From: Candidatus Thiodiazotropha endolucinida
GTDB lineage: Bacteria > Pseudomonadota > Gammaproteobacteria > Chromatiales > Chromatiaceae
Length of the DNA: 64,000 nt
Reading direction: 5' to 3'
Assembly (NCBI RefSeq): GCF_001715975.1
Contig: NZ_MARB01000012.1
Coordinates: 1-64,000, forward strand
The notes beneath the pieces were generated by a model. That model had not been told where the DNA came from. It made no database searches and was given only the letters and a program-made list of their open reading frames with translations. Positions within the stretch are counted from its first letter, which is position 1; every line of letters starts with the position of its first letter. Positions 40,506 through 50,913 of the stretch are shown in pieces. Both the position numbers and the translations under genes were made by a program.

Positions 40506-41966
40506 CTATTCCACCGTCTCAACCACAATGGAGGAATCTCCCGCACCGGATACGTGCAACAGGTCCCCACCCGAGCTGAAGAAATGATCAACATCCCAAC
40601 AGATTCCCACCCGTTTGCCGGAGTCCTCGGTATCACCGGGAACAAAGTGACTGTAGTCAAGTACCCTTCTCTCCCCGCCGTCGGCCAACAGAAGGCGGTA
40701 GCTTAAGCGGATTTCATCCCTATTGCCGCTATCGAATAACTGTGCGATGTTTTTTCTGTCCTGCTCATGTACGAGATTCAGGATCGACGCGGGATCAGGC
40801 GTGAATGCCCCTCTTTCCTGTCCGGCCATGTGAAACATCTCATCATCCCATTGACAGATCTCATCGGAAGGATCCCAACTCCATGAGCACGAGGGCAGTA
40901 CTTCACTGATGAAATCGACCTGTTGACGTAGTGCCTTTGCACGATGGCGATATCGCTTGGTCTTGTGTTTCAGGTTGAGCAATTTTTGTTTGAGCAGGTT
41001 TTCTCTGCGCCTCAGGCGTTTGATAGACCGCCTGGTTTTACTCCGATGATGAGTCAACGCCTTTTTCTCATGCAACCTTACCGCCCAGGCGAGAAGAAGG
41101 CTCCATAACGCCAGAAAAAATCCCCATACAATGATTGTAACCAGGTTACCACCCTGTTTTACAGGCGCTTCGAGACCTTGCCAGTTATACCAGATATCAT
41201 GCATATCCTCCGTGCTGAGCCGGTCCAGTCCTTTTTGCAGCAGACTCTGCAGCACCGGTTCCGAGAAGAGTGTGGCCACTGCCACATCCACGGTCATGTC
41301 AAGCCGCATCATCTCTTTCAGTTCATCATAGCCTTCCGTGGTTGCGAGCAGATGGTTGACGCTTGCGGTATCGCCAAGGTAGGCCTGAGCTCTGTCGGCA
41401 ATAACAGCTTTCAACGCCTGGCCCAGGTCATTGAAGGCCATGACATTCAAGGAAGGCAGAAGGTGGGGTATACCCTCTTCCCAGACACTACCGGCAACCA
41501 CAGAGACCTCCAGCCCATCGAGTGCCGTGAGCCCTTTATCAACGATTCTGTCAGTGGTGAATATAGCCGCGGGGAGATTCAGATAGGGACGGGAATAGTG
41601 GAGATCGGGAGCAGCCGTATCGGTGTGCACAAGCGCGCCAATCAGATCCACCTCACCTTCTCGCAGTGCTTTAAGCAGAGTCCCTTGGTCGGGGTAATGG
41701 CGGATCTGCAGCTGCAGGCCCAGCCTATCGGCCAAGGCCCGCATGTAATCAGGTACCAATCCCCTGGATTGAGACCTTTCGAAATAGAGAATGGGTGGCG
41801 TCATTTCAGCCACACCCACCCTCAGAAATTGATGCTCAGTAAGCCATGCCTTTTCAGCGGGACTGAACCGAGGGGCCTGTGCCATCCCCTGGGTCGAGAT
41901 AATCAACCCCAGCAGACAAAGGCCAAAAAATCGATACAACACCGTTTGATATTCTCCGATCTGCAC
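40506..41966 (-). CDS. Solute-binding sensor with PAS domain and no output domain
   Basis: The 486-residue protein has an N-terminal signal segment (about 9-30), a periplasmic type 3 solute-binding domain (LRVGVAEMTPPILYF to about residue 270), one membrane helix (about 277-300), a very basic coiled coil (about 305-345, many RR/KR/LKHK), and a PAS-like domain (about 350-470). Proteins of this layout usually end in a histidine kinase, GGDEF or EAL domain; here the frame ends after PAS without one. The annotated start is GTG; a second GTG eight codons in, with GGAG upstream, gives a cleaner signal peptide. It may act through protein contacts. No partner gene is adjacent. Confidence 0.72.
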   Translation of the reverse strand: MQIGEYQTVLYRFFGLCLLGLIISTQGMAQAPRFSPAEKAWLTEHQFLRVGVAEMTPPILYFERSQSRGLVPDYMRALADRLGLQLQIRHYPDQGTLLKALREGEVDLIGALVHTDTAAPDLHYSRPYLNLPAAIFTTDRIVDKGLTALDGLEVSVVAGSVWEEGIPHLLPSLNVMAFNDLGQALKAVIADRAQAYLGDTASVNHLLATTEGYDELKEMMRLDMTVDVAVATLFSEPVLQSLLQKGLDRLSTEDMHDIWYNWQGLEAPVKQGGNLVTIIVWGFFLALWSLLLAWAVRLHEKKALTHHRSKTRRSIKRLRRRENLLKQKLLNLKHKTKRYRHRAKALRQQVDFISEVLPSCSWSWDPSDEICQWDDEMFHMAGQERGAFTPDPASILNLVHEQDRKNIAQLFDSGNRDEIRLSYRLLLADGGERRVLDYSHFVPGDTEDSGKRVGICWDVDHFFSSGGDLLHVSGAGDSSIVVETVE

Positions 41967-42040
41967 GCCTTTAGGTTCATTATATATACCTTAAACCGTT
42001 ATCATGCCATGATTTTGTAACTGTTGGGATTAAGGAGTAA

Positions 42041-42616
42041 TTGTTGTCCATTCATAAAGATCCGCACCCTTGGCGCCTCAGACAGGCAGCCCGCATCATC
42101 AATACCGGCGGTATTGTCGCTTATCCGACAGAAGCGGTGTATGGACTGGGTTGCCATCCCCTCGATCCCGACGCAGTGTCAAGGTTGCTGGCACTCAAAC
42201 AGAGACCCATGGCCAAGGGGTTAATCCTGATCGCCGACCGGATAGAGTCCCTGCACCCCTATATCGGCACCTTGTCGGATGCCGGTATGCAGATGGTTCG
42301 TGAAAGCTGGCCCGGTCCCGCAACCTGGCTGATCCCGGCAACCCGCAATGTGCCCTACTGGCTGACAGGAAAGCACACCACCCTGGCGGTACGGGTTACC
42401 GACCACCCCATTGCAGCCGCCCTCTGTCGCGCCACGGGAACCCCCCTGGTATCGACCAGCGCCAATATCAGTCAGCATCCGCCGGCACGCACCCCGCTGC
42501 AGGTTCGTTTACGCTGCGGTGATGGTGTTAATTTTATCTTGCATGGAAAGACCGGGGAGTTGAAGAACCCCACACCTATCCGTGACGCACTGAGCGGCAG
42601 GGTTATTCGGGCATGA
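42041..42616 (+). CDS. tsaC: Threonylcarbamoyl-AMP synthase (TsaC/YrdC/Sua5 family)
   Basis: TsaC makes threonylcarbamoyl-AMP, the donor for t6A37 in ANN-decoding tRNAs. The 191-residue length matches TsaC (the longer Sua5 has an extra domain). Motifs: the N-terminal GGIVAYPTEAVYGLGCHP, then KQRPMAKGLILIA, and PLVSTSANIS near the C-terminus. Two adjacent TTG codons (42041 and 42044) are candidate starts; GGAG at 42034-42037 fits the second better. Confidence 0.93.
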   Translation: MLSIHKDPHPWRLRQAARIINTGGIVAYPTEAVYGLGCHPLDPDAVSRLLALKQRPMAKGLILIADRIESLHPYIGTLSDAGMQMVRESWPGPATWLIPATRNVPYWLTGKHTTLAVRVTDHPIAAALCRATGTPLVSTSANISQHPPARTPLQVRLRCGDGVNFILHGKTGELKNPTPIRDALSGRVIRA

Positions 42617-42623
42617 AAAAATG

Positions 42624-42652
42624 AAAAAAAGACCCACCCATGGAAGGGTGGG
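42624..42652 (-). terminator. Terminator of the thioredoxin-like gene
   Basis: A 7-bp stem (cccaccc 42633-42639 with gggtggg 42646-42652) and a 6-nt loop are followed on the minus strand by seven T (the A-run 42624-42630). It lies between convergent tsaC and the thioredoxin-like gene and acts best on the minus strand, about 230 nt past that gene's stop. Confidence 0.75.
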
Positions 42653-42884
42653 CTTAAAGCGCTTTATTTCAGCGCCGGAGGAGGATCGAAACCATAAATA
42701 CCAATTACCCTCTATTGCGGCGCGAAACGGGAAAACTTGAGGAGTTTTTATCGACCACCTGAATCAGCCGAATCATAACAAACAACTAATTGATTATATT
42801 ATGTTTTTTATATCCACACAGGATCATTTGCAGGCTGTTGATAACGGTTTGCGAAAAAAAAATCACCCGATGGATCCCCTGATT

Positions 42885-44361
<1,477 letters not shown>

Positions 44362-44428
44362 GTTTTGATTTATCTGCACGCCTTCAGCAGAGCCAACCAT
44401 CCATCAGCGCAGGAACCACAGAACCGTT

Positions 44429-45241
44429 ATGGATAAATATGCCGTCATCGGAAACCCTATTGAACACAGTATGTCACCGGAGATTCATCGGGCCTTCGCA
44501 CAACAAACCGGTGAGCCTGTCGAATATGGGCGCATTCTGGGAAATATCGATGATTTTGCCGGCGATGTACGGCGCTTTCTCGGCGAGGGCGGACTGGGTC
44601 TCAACGTCACCGTGCCGTTCAAGGAGCAGGCATGGCGGCTGGCGGATGAACTGAGCCCGGGAGCGCATACGGCGGGTGCGGTCAATACTCTGATCAGACT
44701 GGAGAACAATCAATTACGTGGTGACAACACGGATGGTATAGGACTGGTAAGGGACCTCACTGTCAACCAGGGTTTCCGTCTGCAGGGAAAACGGATTCTG
44801 ATGTTGGGCGCCGGTGGCGCGGTAAGGGGTGTCATCCGCCCTCTACTGGAGCAGCACCCAAAACGGATAATCATCGCCAATCGAACCGCCAGCAAGGCCT
44901 ATTCACTGGCAAACGGCGTATCAAACTATGGCCAGGTGGCGGGTTGCGGTCTGGATGAATTGGCAGGCATGGAGTTTGATCTGATCATCAACGGCACTGC
45001 GGCCGGGCTTGCCGGGGAGGTTCCTTCGATACCCGATAGCGTGCTGAGCAAAGGCGGATGGTGCTACGACATGCTCTACAGCAACCAGGCTACCGCTTTT
45101 CAACAGTGGGGTTATGAGCACAAGGCGGCACGCTCGCTGGATGGCCTCGGCATGCTGGTGGAACAGGCGGCCGAGTCGTTTCGACTATGGCGGGGAATCC
45201 TGCCCGAGACATCCCCGGTCATTGCCATGTTACGTGAATAG
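44429..45241 (+). CDS. aroE: Shikimate dehydrogenase (AroE)
   Basis: AroE reduces 3-dehydroshikimate with NADPH in chorismate synthesis. The 270-residue protein has the N-terminal substrate motif KYAVIGNPIEHSMSPEIHRA, the catalytic region LNVTVPFKEQA and GDNTDGIGL, the nucleotide-binding loop LMLGAGGAVRGV and the NADPH-specific NRTASKA. It is downstream of hemB with the same orientation. Confidence 0.95.
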   Translation: MDKYAVIGNPIEHSMSPEIHRAFAQQTGEPVEYGRILGNIDDFAGDVRRFLGEGGLGLNVTVPFKEQAWRLADELSPGAHTAGAVNTLIRLENNQLRGDNTDGIGLVRDLTVNQGFRLQGKRILMLGAGGAVRGVIRPLLEQHPKRIIIANRTASKAYSLANGVSNYGQVAGCGLDELAGMEFDLIINGTAAGLAGEVPSIPDSVLSKGGWCYDMLYSNQATAFQQWGYEHKAARSLDGLGMLVEQAAESFRLWRGILPETSPVIAMLRE

Positions 45242-45260
45242 GGAATTAGCCCCGTCAGCA

Positions 45261-45469
45261 CAAGCCGCACTTACACGTATATTATGAATAGTCCGCAAAT
45301 GAACGCGAATAAACGCATTATTAGGGGTTATATCCAATATTCGGAAAAGGGTGTCACAAAAGCTGCAGCAGGGCTGATTGGATTGGTGTTAACAGGCCCT
45401 AAGAAATAAATTTGCGTTTATTCGCGCTCAATAGCGGACTTAGAACAATTTTGCGGCATTTGCGGCTTG
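45261..45469. repeat. 209-bp inverted-repeat element (MITE-like)
   Basis: Two nested pairs of inverted arms share one centre at 45365. The outer pair is caagccgca (45261-45269) with tgcggcttg (45461-45469), exact. The inner 27-bp pair is 45291-45317 with 45413-45439, about 23 of 27 matching, containing gcgaataaacgca and its complement. Equal 21-bp spacers separate outer from inner arms. The interior holds a dispersed repeat copy (45369-45402). There is no open reading frame. The form fits a small non-autonomous element or a large REP-like hairpin. Confidence 0.7.
45369..45402 (+). repeat. Dispersed intergenic repeat, copy 4 (long form)
   Basis: The 34-bp sequence matches copy 1 (79-112) with two C/T or A/G differences and ends in GTGTTAACAGGCCCTAA. 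It lies inside the inverted-repeat element at 45261-45469. Confidence 0.8.
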
Positions 45470-45489
45470 CTAGGGACTGTTGACAGATT

Positions 45490-46026
45490 CTAGGACGGAT
45501 CCCGATGGCGTTGAGCCAATTTTATATAATGTTCAGCATTATACAGCATGATCTCCTTCTCCCGGTCGCTGAGCGGCCGCACGCGACGCGCAGGCTGACC
45601 CAGCCAGAGATAACCGCCTTCCAGTCTCTTACCCTGGGGAACCAAGGAACCGGCACCCAACATCGTCAGGGACTCTATCACCGCCCCATCAAGAATTATC
45701 GACCCCATGCCGATAAAGCAATTGTCTTCCACTTCACAGCCATGTAAAAGCACCTTATGGCCAACCGTGACACCCTCGCCGATGGTCAACGGGCTGCCAC
45801 CGGGTTGATAGAAACTGTCGTGGGAGACATGCAGAATTGAGCCATCCTGGATATTGCTTCGTGCACCGATGCTGATCCGATGCACGTCGCCGCGTATGAC
45901 GCACATAGGCCAGACCGAGGATTGGGATGCGATCGTCACATCACCGATTACGATCGCATGCTCATCCACATAGGCATCTTCGGCGATGTCCGGATAGTTG
46001 GTTTCAAAACGACGCAGTTTTGACAT
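45490..46026 (-). CDS. Gamma carbonic anhydrase-like hexapeptide repeat protein
   Basis: The 178-residue protein is a left-handed beta-helix of hexapeptide repeats (YrdA/PaaY/gamma carbonic anhydrase family). Metal-binding His candidates are in LHVSHDS, TVGHKVLLHGC. It forms trimers in homologues, with zinc between subunits; carbonic anhydrase activity is unproven for many members. The stop codon lies against a degenerate copy of the dispersed repeat (tagggactgttgacag). Divergent from lemA. Confidence 0.9.
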   Translation of the reverse strand: MSKLRRFETNYPDIAEDAYVDEHAIVIGDVTIASQSSVWPMCVIRGDVHRISIGARSNIQDGSILHVSHDSFYQPGGSPLTIGEGVTVGHKVLLHGCEVEDNCFIGMGSIILDGAVIESLTMLGAGSLVPQGKRLEGGYLWLGQPARRVRPLSDREKEIMLYNAEHYIKLAQRHRDPS

Positions 46027-46049
46027 AACAGATAGAGGATTCAGAATTA

Positions 46050-46622
46050 ATGGAAATCGTTACCTTCGTCCTGATAGGGACGGTCATCGCTATCCTGATC
46101 TATGGCGTCTTGATTTACAACAATCTGGTGCGCTTGAAGCACGACGTCTCCAAGGCATGGTCGAACATCGATGTACTGCTGAAACAGCGTCACGACGAGC
46201 TTCCGAAACTGGTCGAGACCTGTAAACAATACATGAAATTCGAACAGGAAACCCTGGAGAAAGTGATGCTTGCCCGCAGTGCGGTAAGTCGTGCCTTAAG
46301 CCAGGGTGATGTGGCTGCGGTGGGCGCCGCCGAAAGCCAGATGCGGCTGGGTCTCGGCAACCTGTTCGCGGTAGCTGAAAACTACCCCGACCTGAAGGCC
46401 AATGAGACCTTTTTACACCTGCAGTCGAGGATAACGGGACTTGAGAACAGCATCGCAGACCGACGCGAATTCTATAACGAAAGCGTCAACATCAATAACG
46501 TCCGGATCGAGCAGTTTCCCGATCTGATCCTGGCGAAACAGTTCGGCTTCAAACCGGCGGAATTGCTGGAATTCGATGAGACTGAATTGAAAGATGTCGA
46601 CATGGGCGCCCTGTTCAGCTAG
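46050..46622 (+). CDS. lemA: LemA family protein
   Basis: The 190-residue protein has a short N-terminal membrane helix (about 3-24) followed by a long antiparallel helical domain. LemA signatures are YNNLVRLKHDVSKAWSNIDV, LLKQRHDELPKLVETCK, FAVAENYPDLKANETF and the C-terminal FGFKPAELLEFDE. The function is not settled. It is followed 11 bp later by a GIDE-domain membrane protein, a recurrent neighbour pairing for LemA. Confidence 0.92.
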   Translation: MEIVTFVLIGTVIAILIYGVLIYNNLVRLKHDVSKAWSNIDVLLKQRHDELPKLVETCKQYMKFEQETLEKVMLARSAVSRALSQGDVAAVGAAESQMRLGLGNLFAVAENYPDLKANETFLHLQSRITGLENSIADRREFYNESVNINNVRIEQFPDLILAKQFGFKPAELLEFDETELKDVDMGALFS

Positions 46623-46633
46623 GGCCTAGGTAG

Positions 46634-47587
46634 GTGCTGGGAAATCTTGCCGGTATCGGCGATGGATATTTCTGGTTCTGGACCCTGACGTTGACAGTGT
46701 TGACGCTGGTCGCGCTCTATTTCACCTTTAGAAACCTCCATCGAGCCAGGTTGATCGAAGACACGCCCACTTCACTTATCCGATCAGCGCCCCAGGGCTA
46801 TGTGGAGTTGACCGGCGAGGCGGCGCTGATGACCGGTGAGCCGGTGATTGCCCCCCTCAGCGGCATATCCTGTTGCTGGTGGCGCTATAAGATCGAGAAA
46901 AAAAGCGACAAGGGGTGGCGCACGGTACGCTCCGACAGGAGTGAGAGCCTGTTCCTGCTGAAGGATGCAACCGGTGAATGCATACTCGACCCGGAGGGAG
47001 CCAACATCTCGCCCAGTGAAAAGAGTATCTGGTACGGACCCAATGAGACACCCTCGGCCGGCCCCGACCGGGGTACCGGCACCGTTCACCGAAAAACGGA
47101 AAGATTCGGTGTCCGCATCTCGACCCATCATACCTTCGGCGGTGACTACCGCTACATCGAAGAGACCATTGTCCCCGGCGACCCACTGTATGCCATCGGC
47201 CTCTTCAGCTCCATCGGTGAAATCGATCGCAAGGCGATGCGTGACGACATGATCAAGGGCCGACTGCGCCAATGGAAAGCGGATCATGCAACCCTGCTTG
47301 AGCGGTTCGATAAAAATCGTGATGGTCAAATCGATATGGATGAATGGGAATCGGTCCGCCGCAGCGCCGAGCGCGAAGTCACCCGGGAGCAGATGCAGCA
47401 GGATCAGCAGCCGCTCCATACTCTGAGCAGTACGGGTACCAACCGGCGTCCGCTATTAATCTCGACCAAAGCGGAGTTTGAACTGGTCCGCCACTACCGC
47501 TTGCTCACCCTCGCCGCCCTTGCCGCATTCTTCACGGTTGGATCCGGCGCCGTATTTTTTGTCACTTCCCGATTGACCCAACTCTGA
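46634..47587 (+). CDS. GIDE (E3 ligase-like) membrane protein with an EF-hand loop
   Basis: The 317-residue protein has a membrane helix near each end (about 14-32 and 290-312) and a middle region of the GIDE/MULAN type (PLSGISCCWWRYKIEKK to IVPGDPLYAIGLFSSIGE) without a RING finger, as in bacterial relatives. An EF-hand loop DKNRDGQIDMDE (near residues 227-238) lies before the last helix, so calcium may modulate it. The start is GTG. Pairing with lemA is common and suggests a shared envelope function. Ubiquitin ligase activity is not expected in bacteria. Confidence 0.78.
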   Translation: MLGNLAGIGDGYFWFWTLTLTVLTLVALYFTFRNLHRARLIEDTPTSLIRSAPQGYVELTGEAALMTGEPVIAPLSGISCCWWRYKIEKKSDKGWRTVRSDRSESLFLLKDATGECILDPEGANISPSEKSIWYGPNETPSAGPDRGTGTVHRKTERFGVRISTHHTFGGDYRYIEETIVPGDPLYAIGLFSSIGEIDRKAMRDDMIKGRLRQWKADHATLLERFDKNRDGQIDMDEWESVRRSAEREVTREQMQQDQQPLHTLSSTGTNRRPLLISTKAEFELVRHYRLLTLAALAAFFTVGSGAVFFVTSRLTQL

Positions 47588-47619
47588 ATGAAAGCGGCAT
47601 TCACCCTGCTGCGACAGCC

Positions 47620-47637
47620 GGTGTTAACAGGCCCTAA
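47620..47637 (+). repeat. Dispersed intergenic repeat, copy 5
   Basis: The 18-bp segment carries the full core GTGTTAACAGGCCCTAA, 33 bp after the GIDE gene. The left part of the longer copies is changed (gcgacagccg). Confidence 0.7.
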
Positions 47638-47832
47638 TTCATGCCGGGGCCCATACAGCTAGCTGTTCCAGGGGTGGACGATAGTGACTGTTGCCGATAT
47701 CTGAGAGGAAATACATCGAATAACACAGGGCTGAAATCGGCACCGAACTATTCCTACGGCAGCGGTGTAGTGCGAGAATGTATCAACCCGATGACCAGAC
47801 AGCTATACACAATGACATCAACAGGATTTCAG

Positions 47833-48372
47833 ATGCGAACCAGGACCTATCCACTTGCCCTGATGCTGCTCTTTTGCACATCCACACTGCTTGCCGACAA
47901 TATCCTCATGGACGACTCCTCGGATGATATTTACTGGCAGCCGGAGGAGCCTTTCAAGGAGGGGGAAACAACACTTCCGGAGAAGATCGACCTGGACGAT
48001 TTGCAGGCGTTTCAGGTCAGCGCCAATGATCCCAGGTTGCAATATTTTATCGAACGGGGTTCACTGCAGACAGGTGACGATAAGGTCACACGGTTCGTTG
48101 TGGTTATCCGCTCACGAACTGGGGCCACAAATACCTCTTATGAAGCATTTCGCTGTGGTGAACGGCTGTTCAAGGTCTACGGCTACGGCAGCGACGACAA
48201 ACTGTTTGCCGCGACGAAGCCGGAATGGCAGACCATCCCGAAAGATGAGTCAACAGATTTTCGCGCCGCCCTGTATGACGATCTGATCTGCAATCTGCTG
48301 ACCGGCCAAAGCAATTCACCCGACGCCATCTTTCGCGCCATGCGCGACAATCGCACACTAGCCATTGACTAA
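47833..48372 (+). CDS. CNP1-like exported protein
   Basis: The 179-residue protein has a signal peptide (about 1-18, ending LLADN) and a domain of the CNP1-like family seen in beta/gammaproteobacteria: LQAFQVSANDPRLQYFIERGSL broken after LQAFQV, VTRFVVVIRSRTGATNTSYEA, FRCGERLFKVYGYG. Its function is unknown. The start at 47833 has AGGA 6 nt before it and yields a clean signal peptide; an upstream extension to 47641 is unlikely. prlC starts 15 bp later, so they may be co-transcribed. Confidence 0.8.
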   Translation: MRTRTYPLALMLLFCTSTLLADNILMDDSSDDIYWQPEEPFKEGETTLPEKIDLDDLQAFQVSANDPRLQYFIERGSLQTGDDKVTRFVVVIRSRTGATNTSYEAFRCGERLFKVYGYGSDDKLFAATKPEWQTIPKDESTDFRAALYDDLICNLLTGQSNSPDAIFRAMRDNRTLAID

Positions 48373-48387
48373 TCCGGAGCCTACCCC

Positions 48388-50418
48388 ATGAATGCCCTGA
48401 TCAATATGCAAGGATTGCCCGCTTTCTCTTCCATCACTCCGGATGTGGTTGAGCCTGCCATGGATCAACTGTTGCAGGAGAACCGGCAGACCATTCAACA
48501 GCTACTGAGCTCGCAGCAAGAATACACCTGGAAAAATCTGATCGAACCCCTGGAAAAGGCAGAGGATCGTCTCAGCCGTGCCTGGTCACCAGTGAGTCAC
48601 ATGAACGCCGTGGTCAACAATGATGAGCTGCGTACTGCCTATAATGCAGTGCTACCCAAACTGAGCGAGTATGCCACCGAAGTCGGGCAAAACGGCCAAC
48701 TCTGCAATGCCTACAAACAGGTTGCCGAAGAAGCGGGACTGGACCGAGCCCAGCAAAAGCTGTTGCAGAACGCCTTGCTCGATTTTCACCTGTCCGGTGT
48801 CGATCTGGAAGAGGATAAGAAGCAGCGATTCAAGGAGATCAGCCAGGAGCTGTCTCAACTGACCACCAAGTTCGAAGAAAACCTACTCGATGCCACCAAC
48901 GCCTGGAGCAAACTGATCACGGATGAATCGGACCTGCAGGGTTTGCCGGAATCGGCTTTGGCGCTGGCCCGCCAAACCGCTGCTCAGCGCGACCAGGAGG
49001 GATGGTTGCTGACCCTTGAGTATCCCTCCTATCTGCCGGTGATGACCTACGCCGATGATCGTCAACTGCGTCGTGAGATCTATGAGGCATTCGCCACCCG
49101 GGCATCGGATCAAGGGCCGCACGCCGGGCAATGGGATAATACCGAAGCCATGGAAAGGATACTCGAACTGCGTCACGAACAGGCTGGCCTGTTGGGATTT
49201 TCCAACTATGCCGATCGCTCACTGGCCAAGAAAATGGCCCGTTCAAGCGATGAGGTGATCGCCTTTCTCACAGACCTTGCCGAACGATCGCGCACTCAAG
49301 CGGAACGCGAACTGAATGAACTCCGGGAATTCACATCGGAGAGATATGGTTTCGATGATCTGCAGGCGTGGGATATCGGATATTACGCGGAAAAACTGCG
49401 CCAGGCTCGTCATAACATATGCCAGGAGGAGCTGAAGCCTTACTTCCCGGAAACCCGTGTATTACCTGGCATGTTCGCGGTGGTGGAGCGTCTGTACGGT
49501 ATTCGCATCGAAGAGACCAGGGGCATCGACACCTGGCACCCGGACGTTCGTTTCTTCGAGATCCGCGACAGCCACAATCACCTGCGGGGCCAGTTCTATC
49601 TCGATCTCTATGCACGCCCCAAGAAGCGTGGCGGTGCCTGGATGGATGAATGTGCAACCCGCTTCTTCACAGACACCGTGGACCAGATCCCGGTCGCCTA
49701 TCTCACCTGCAACTTCTCACCCCCAGTGGACGGCAAACCCTCGCTCTTCACCCACGATGAGGTGCTGACCCTATTCCATGAATTCGGCCACGGTCTGCAC
49801 CATCTGTTAACCACGGTGGACTACCCAGCCGTCGCCGGCATCAACGGTGTTGCCTGGGATGCGGTGGAACTGCCCAGCCAGTTCATGGAAAACTGGTGCT
49901 GGGAAAAAGCGGCCCTCGATCTGATCTCGGGCCATGTCGACACCGGTGACCCTATTCCCGATGAACTCTATCGGCGCATGTATACGGCGAAAAACTTTCA
50001 GTCGGCGATGCAGATGGTGCGTCAGCTGGAGTTCGCGCTGTTCGACTTTCGTATTCACCGCGAATATGATCCACGACGGGGTGGGCGCATCTACGAAATC
50101 CTGCAGGAAGTGCGTCAACTGGTGGCTGTCATCACGCCTCCGGCCTGGAACCGGTTCGCCCATGGATTCTCCCATATCTTCGCCGGTGGCTACGCCGCAG
50201 GTTACTACAGCTATAAATGGGCGGAAGTACTCTCGGCCGATGCCTTCTCCCTGTTTGAGGAGCGTGGGATATTCAATGCGGATACCGGGCAGGCCTTTCT
50301 CCGGGAAGTGTTACAGCAGGGAGGCTCCAGGGACGCAATGGAACTCTTCGTGGCCTTCAGGGGCAGAGAGCCCGAGATTGAACCCCTGCTGCGCCATAGC
50401 GGCATCCTGGGCCCCTAG
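48388..50418 (+). CDS. prlC: Oligopeptidase A (M3 metallopeptidase)
   Basis: This 676-residue cytoplasmic zinc peptidase degrades short peptides, including cleaved signal peptides. The zinc motif HEFGH lies at residues 464-468 in LFHEFGHGLHHLL, and the third zinc ligand region is ELPSQFMENW. The late substrate loop HGFSHIFAGGYAAGYYSYKW is typical of the family. The length is normal. Confidence 0.95.
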   Translation: MNALINMQGLPAFSSITPDVVEPAMDQLLQENRQTIQQLLSSQQEYTWKNLIEPLEKAEDRLSRAWSPVSHMNAVVNNDELRTAYNAVLPKLSEYATEVGQNGQLCNAYKQVAEEAGLDRAQQKLLQNALLDFHLSGVDLEEDKKQRFKEISQELSQLTTKFEENLLDATNAWSKLITDESDLQGLPESALALARQTAAQRDQEGWLLTLEYPSYLPVMTYADDRQLRREIYEAFATRASDQGPHAGQWDNTEAMERILELRHEQAGLLGFSNYADRSLAKKMARSSDEVIAFLTDLAERSRTQAERELNELREFTSERYGFDDLQAWDIGYYAEKLRQARHNICQEELKPYFPETRVLPGMFAVVERLYGIRIEETRGIDTWHPDVRFFEIRDSHNHLRGQFYLDLYARPKKRGGAWMDECATRFFTDTVDQIPVAYLTCNFSPPVDGKPSLFTHDEVLTLFHEFGHGLHHLLTTVDYPAVAGINGVAWDAVELPSQFMENWCWEKAALDLISGHVDTGDPIPDELYRRMYTAKNFQSAMQMVRQLEFALFDFRIHREYDPRRGGRIYEILQEVRQLVAVITPPAWNRFAHGFSHIFAGGYAAGYYSYKWAEVLSADAFSLFEERGIFNADTGQAFLREVLQQGGSRDAMELFVAFRGREPEIEPLLRHSGILGP

Positions 50419-50467
50419 GGCCAGTAATGGTAACGCTGCTGGGCGGAATAACAGCCCCGGCAGCGCC

Positions 50468-50494
50468 GATTGGAACAGTGTTGACAGGCCTTAA
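50468..50494 (+). repeat. Dispersed intergenic repeat, degenerate copy
   Basis: The sequence gattggaacagtgttgacaggccttaa keeps the layout of the long repeat form but has several substitutions in the core. It lies 50 bp after prlC and directly beside a terminator hairpin. Confidence 0.55.
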
Positions 50495-50523
50495 AAAAAC
50501 CGGGTGACGCTGACGCGCCACCC
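50493..50523 (-). terminator. Terminator between prlC and the small convergent gene
   Basis: The hairpin at 50502-50523 has GGGTG/CACCC and CGC/GCG stem parts around one mismatch and a 4-nt loop. On the minus strand it is followed by seven T (A-run 50493-50499). It would end transcripts of the small gene at 50704-50913. Confidence 0.7.
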
Positions 50524-50703
50524 CTGTCGGGTTTCTTGAATATACCCAACCAACACCACTGATCACCGCCTCATGCACCCTATATCAACCATTTACTGTG
50601 AGGTAACAGTTGGCAGGTAAGGCAGATCAACCAGTTTTCGCTAACCCTCCCCAGAGGGATAATCACTCTATTCCGAATTGTGCGATCGAATTATCGCGGA
50701 GGG

Positions 50704-50913
50704 CTAACCCTCAGCGATATAGTCATCCGTATCGTTTCCACAGACTATTTTACGATCCTCCAACACCATGTTCTGGTAGATGCTCTTGGTTACCTCACTT
50801 TCAAAGTAGATTTCAACGCCATTATCGCCGTCACCCTCATAGAGACAGGGATGTCCCTCTATATCGGTCACATCACGCAAGGTAATCGGGTCCAAGGTGG
50901 TTCGAATATTCAT
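50704..50913 (-). CDS. Small acidic hypothetical protein
   Basis: I do not recognise this 69-residue protein. It is acidic, has no membrane segment, and reads like a folded domain (IEGHPCLYEGDGDNGVEIYF, then FESEVTKSIYQNMVLED). The second ATG (50913) has GGAG 9 nt upstream; the first (50922) has GGAG directly against it. A terminator lies about 180 nt past the stop. Base composition is lower in GC than its neighbours. Confidence 0.55.
   Translation of the reverse strand: MNIRTTLDPITLRDVTDIEGHPCLYEGDGDNGVEIYFESEVTKSIYQNMVLEDRKIVCGNDTDDYIAEG

Noticed and set aside
47641-47832. N-terminal extension of the CNP1-like protein
   Set aside because: The added 64 residues precede an obvious signal peptide, and the later ATG has a good ribosome binding site.
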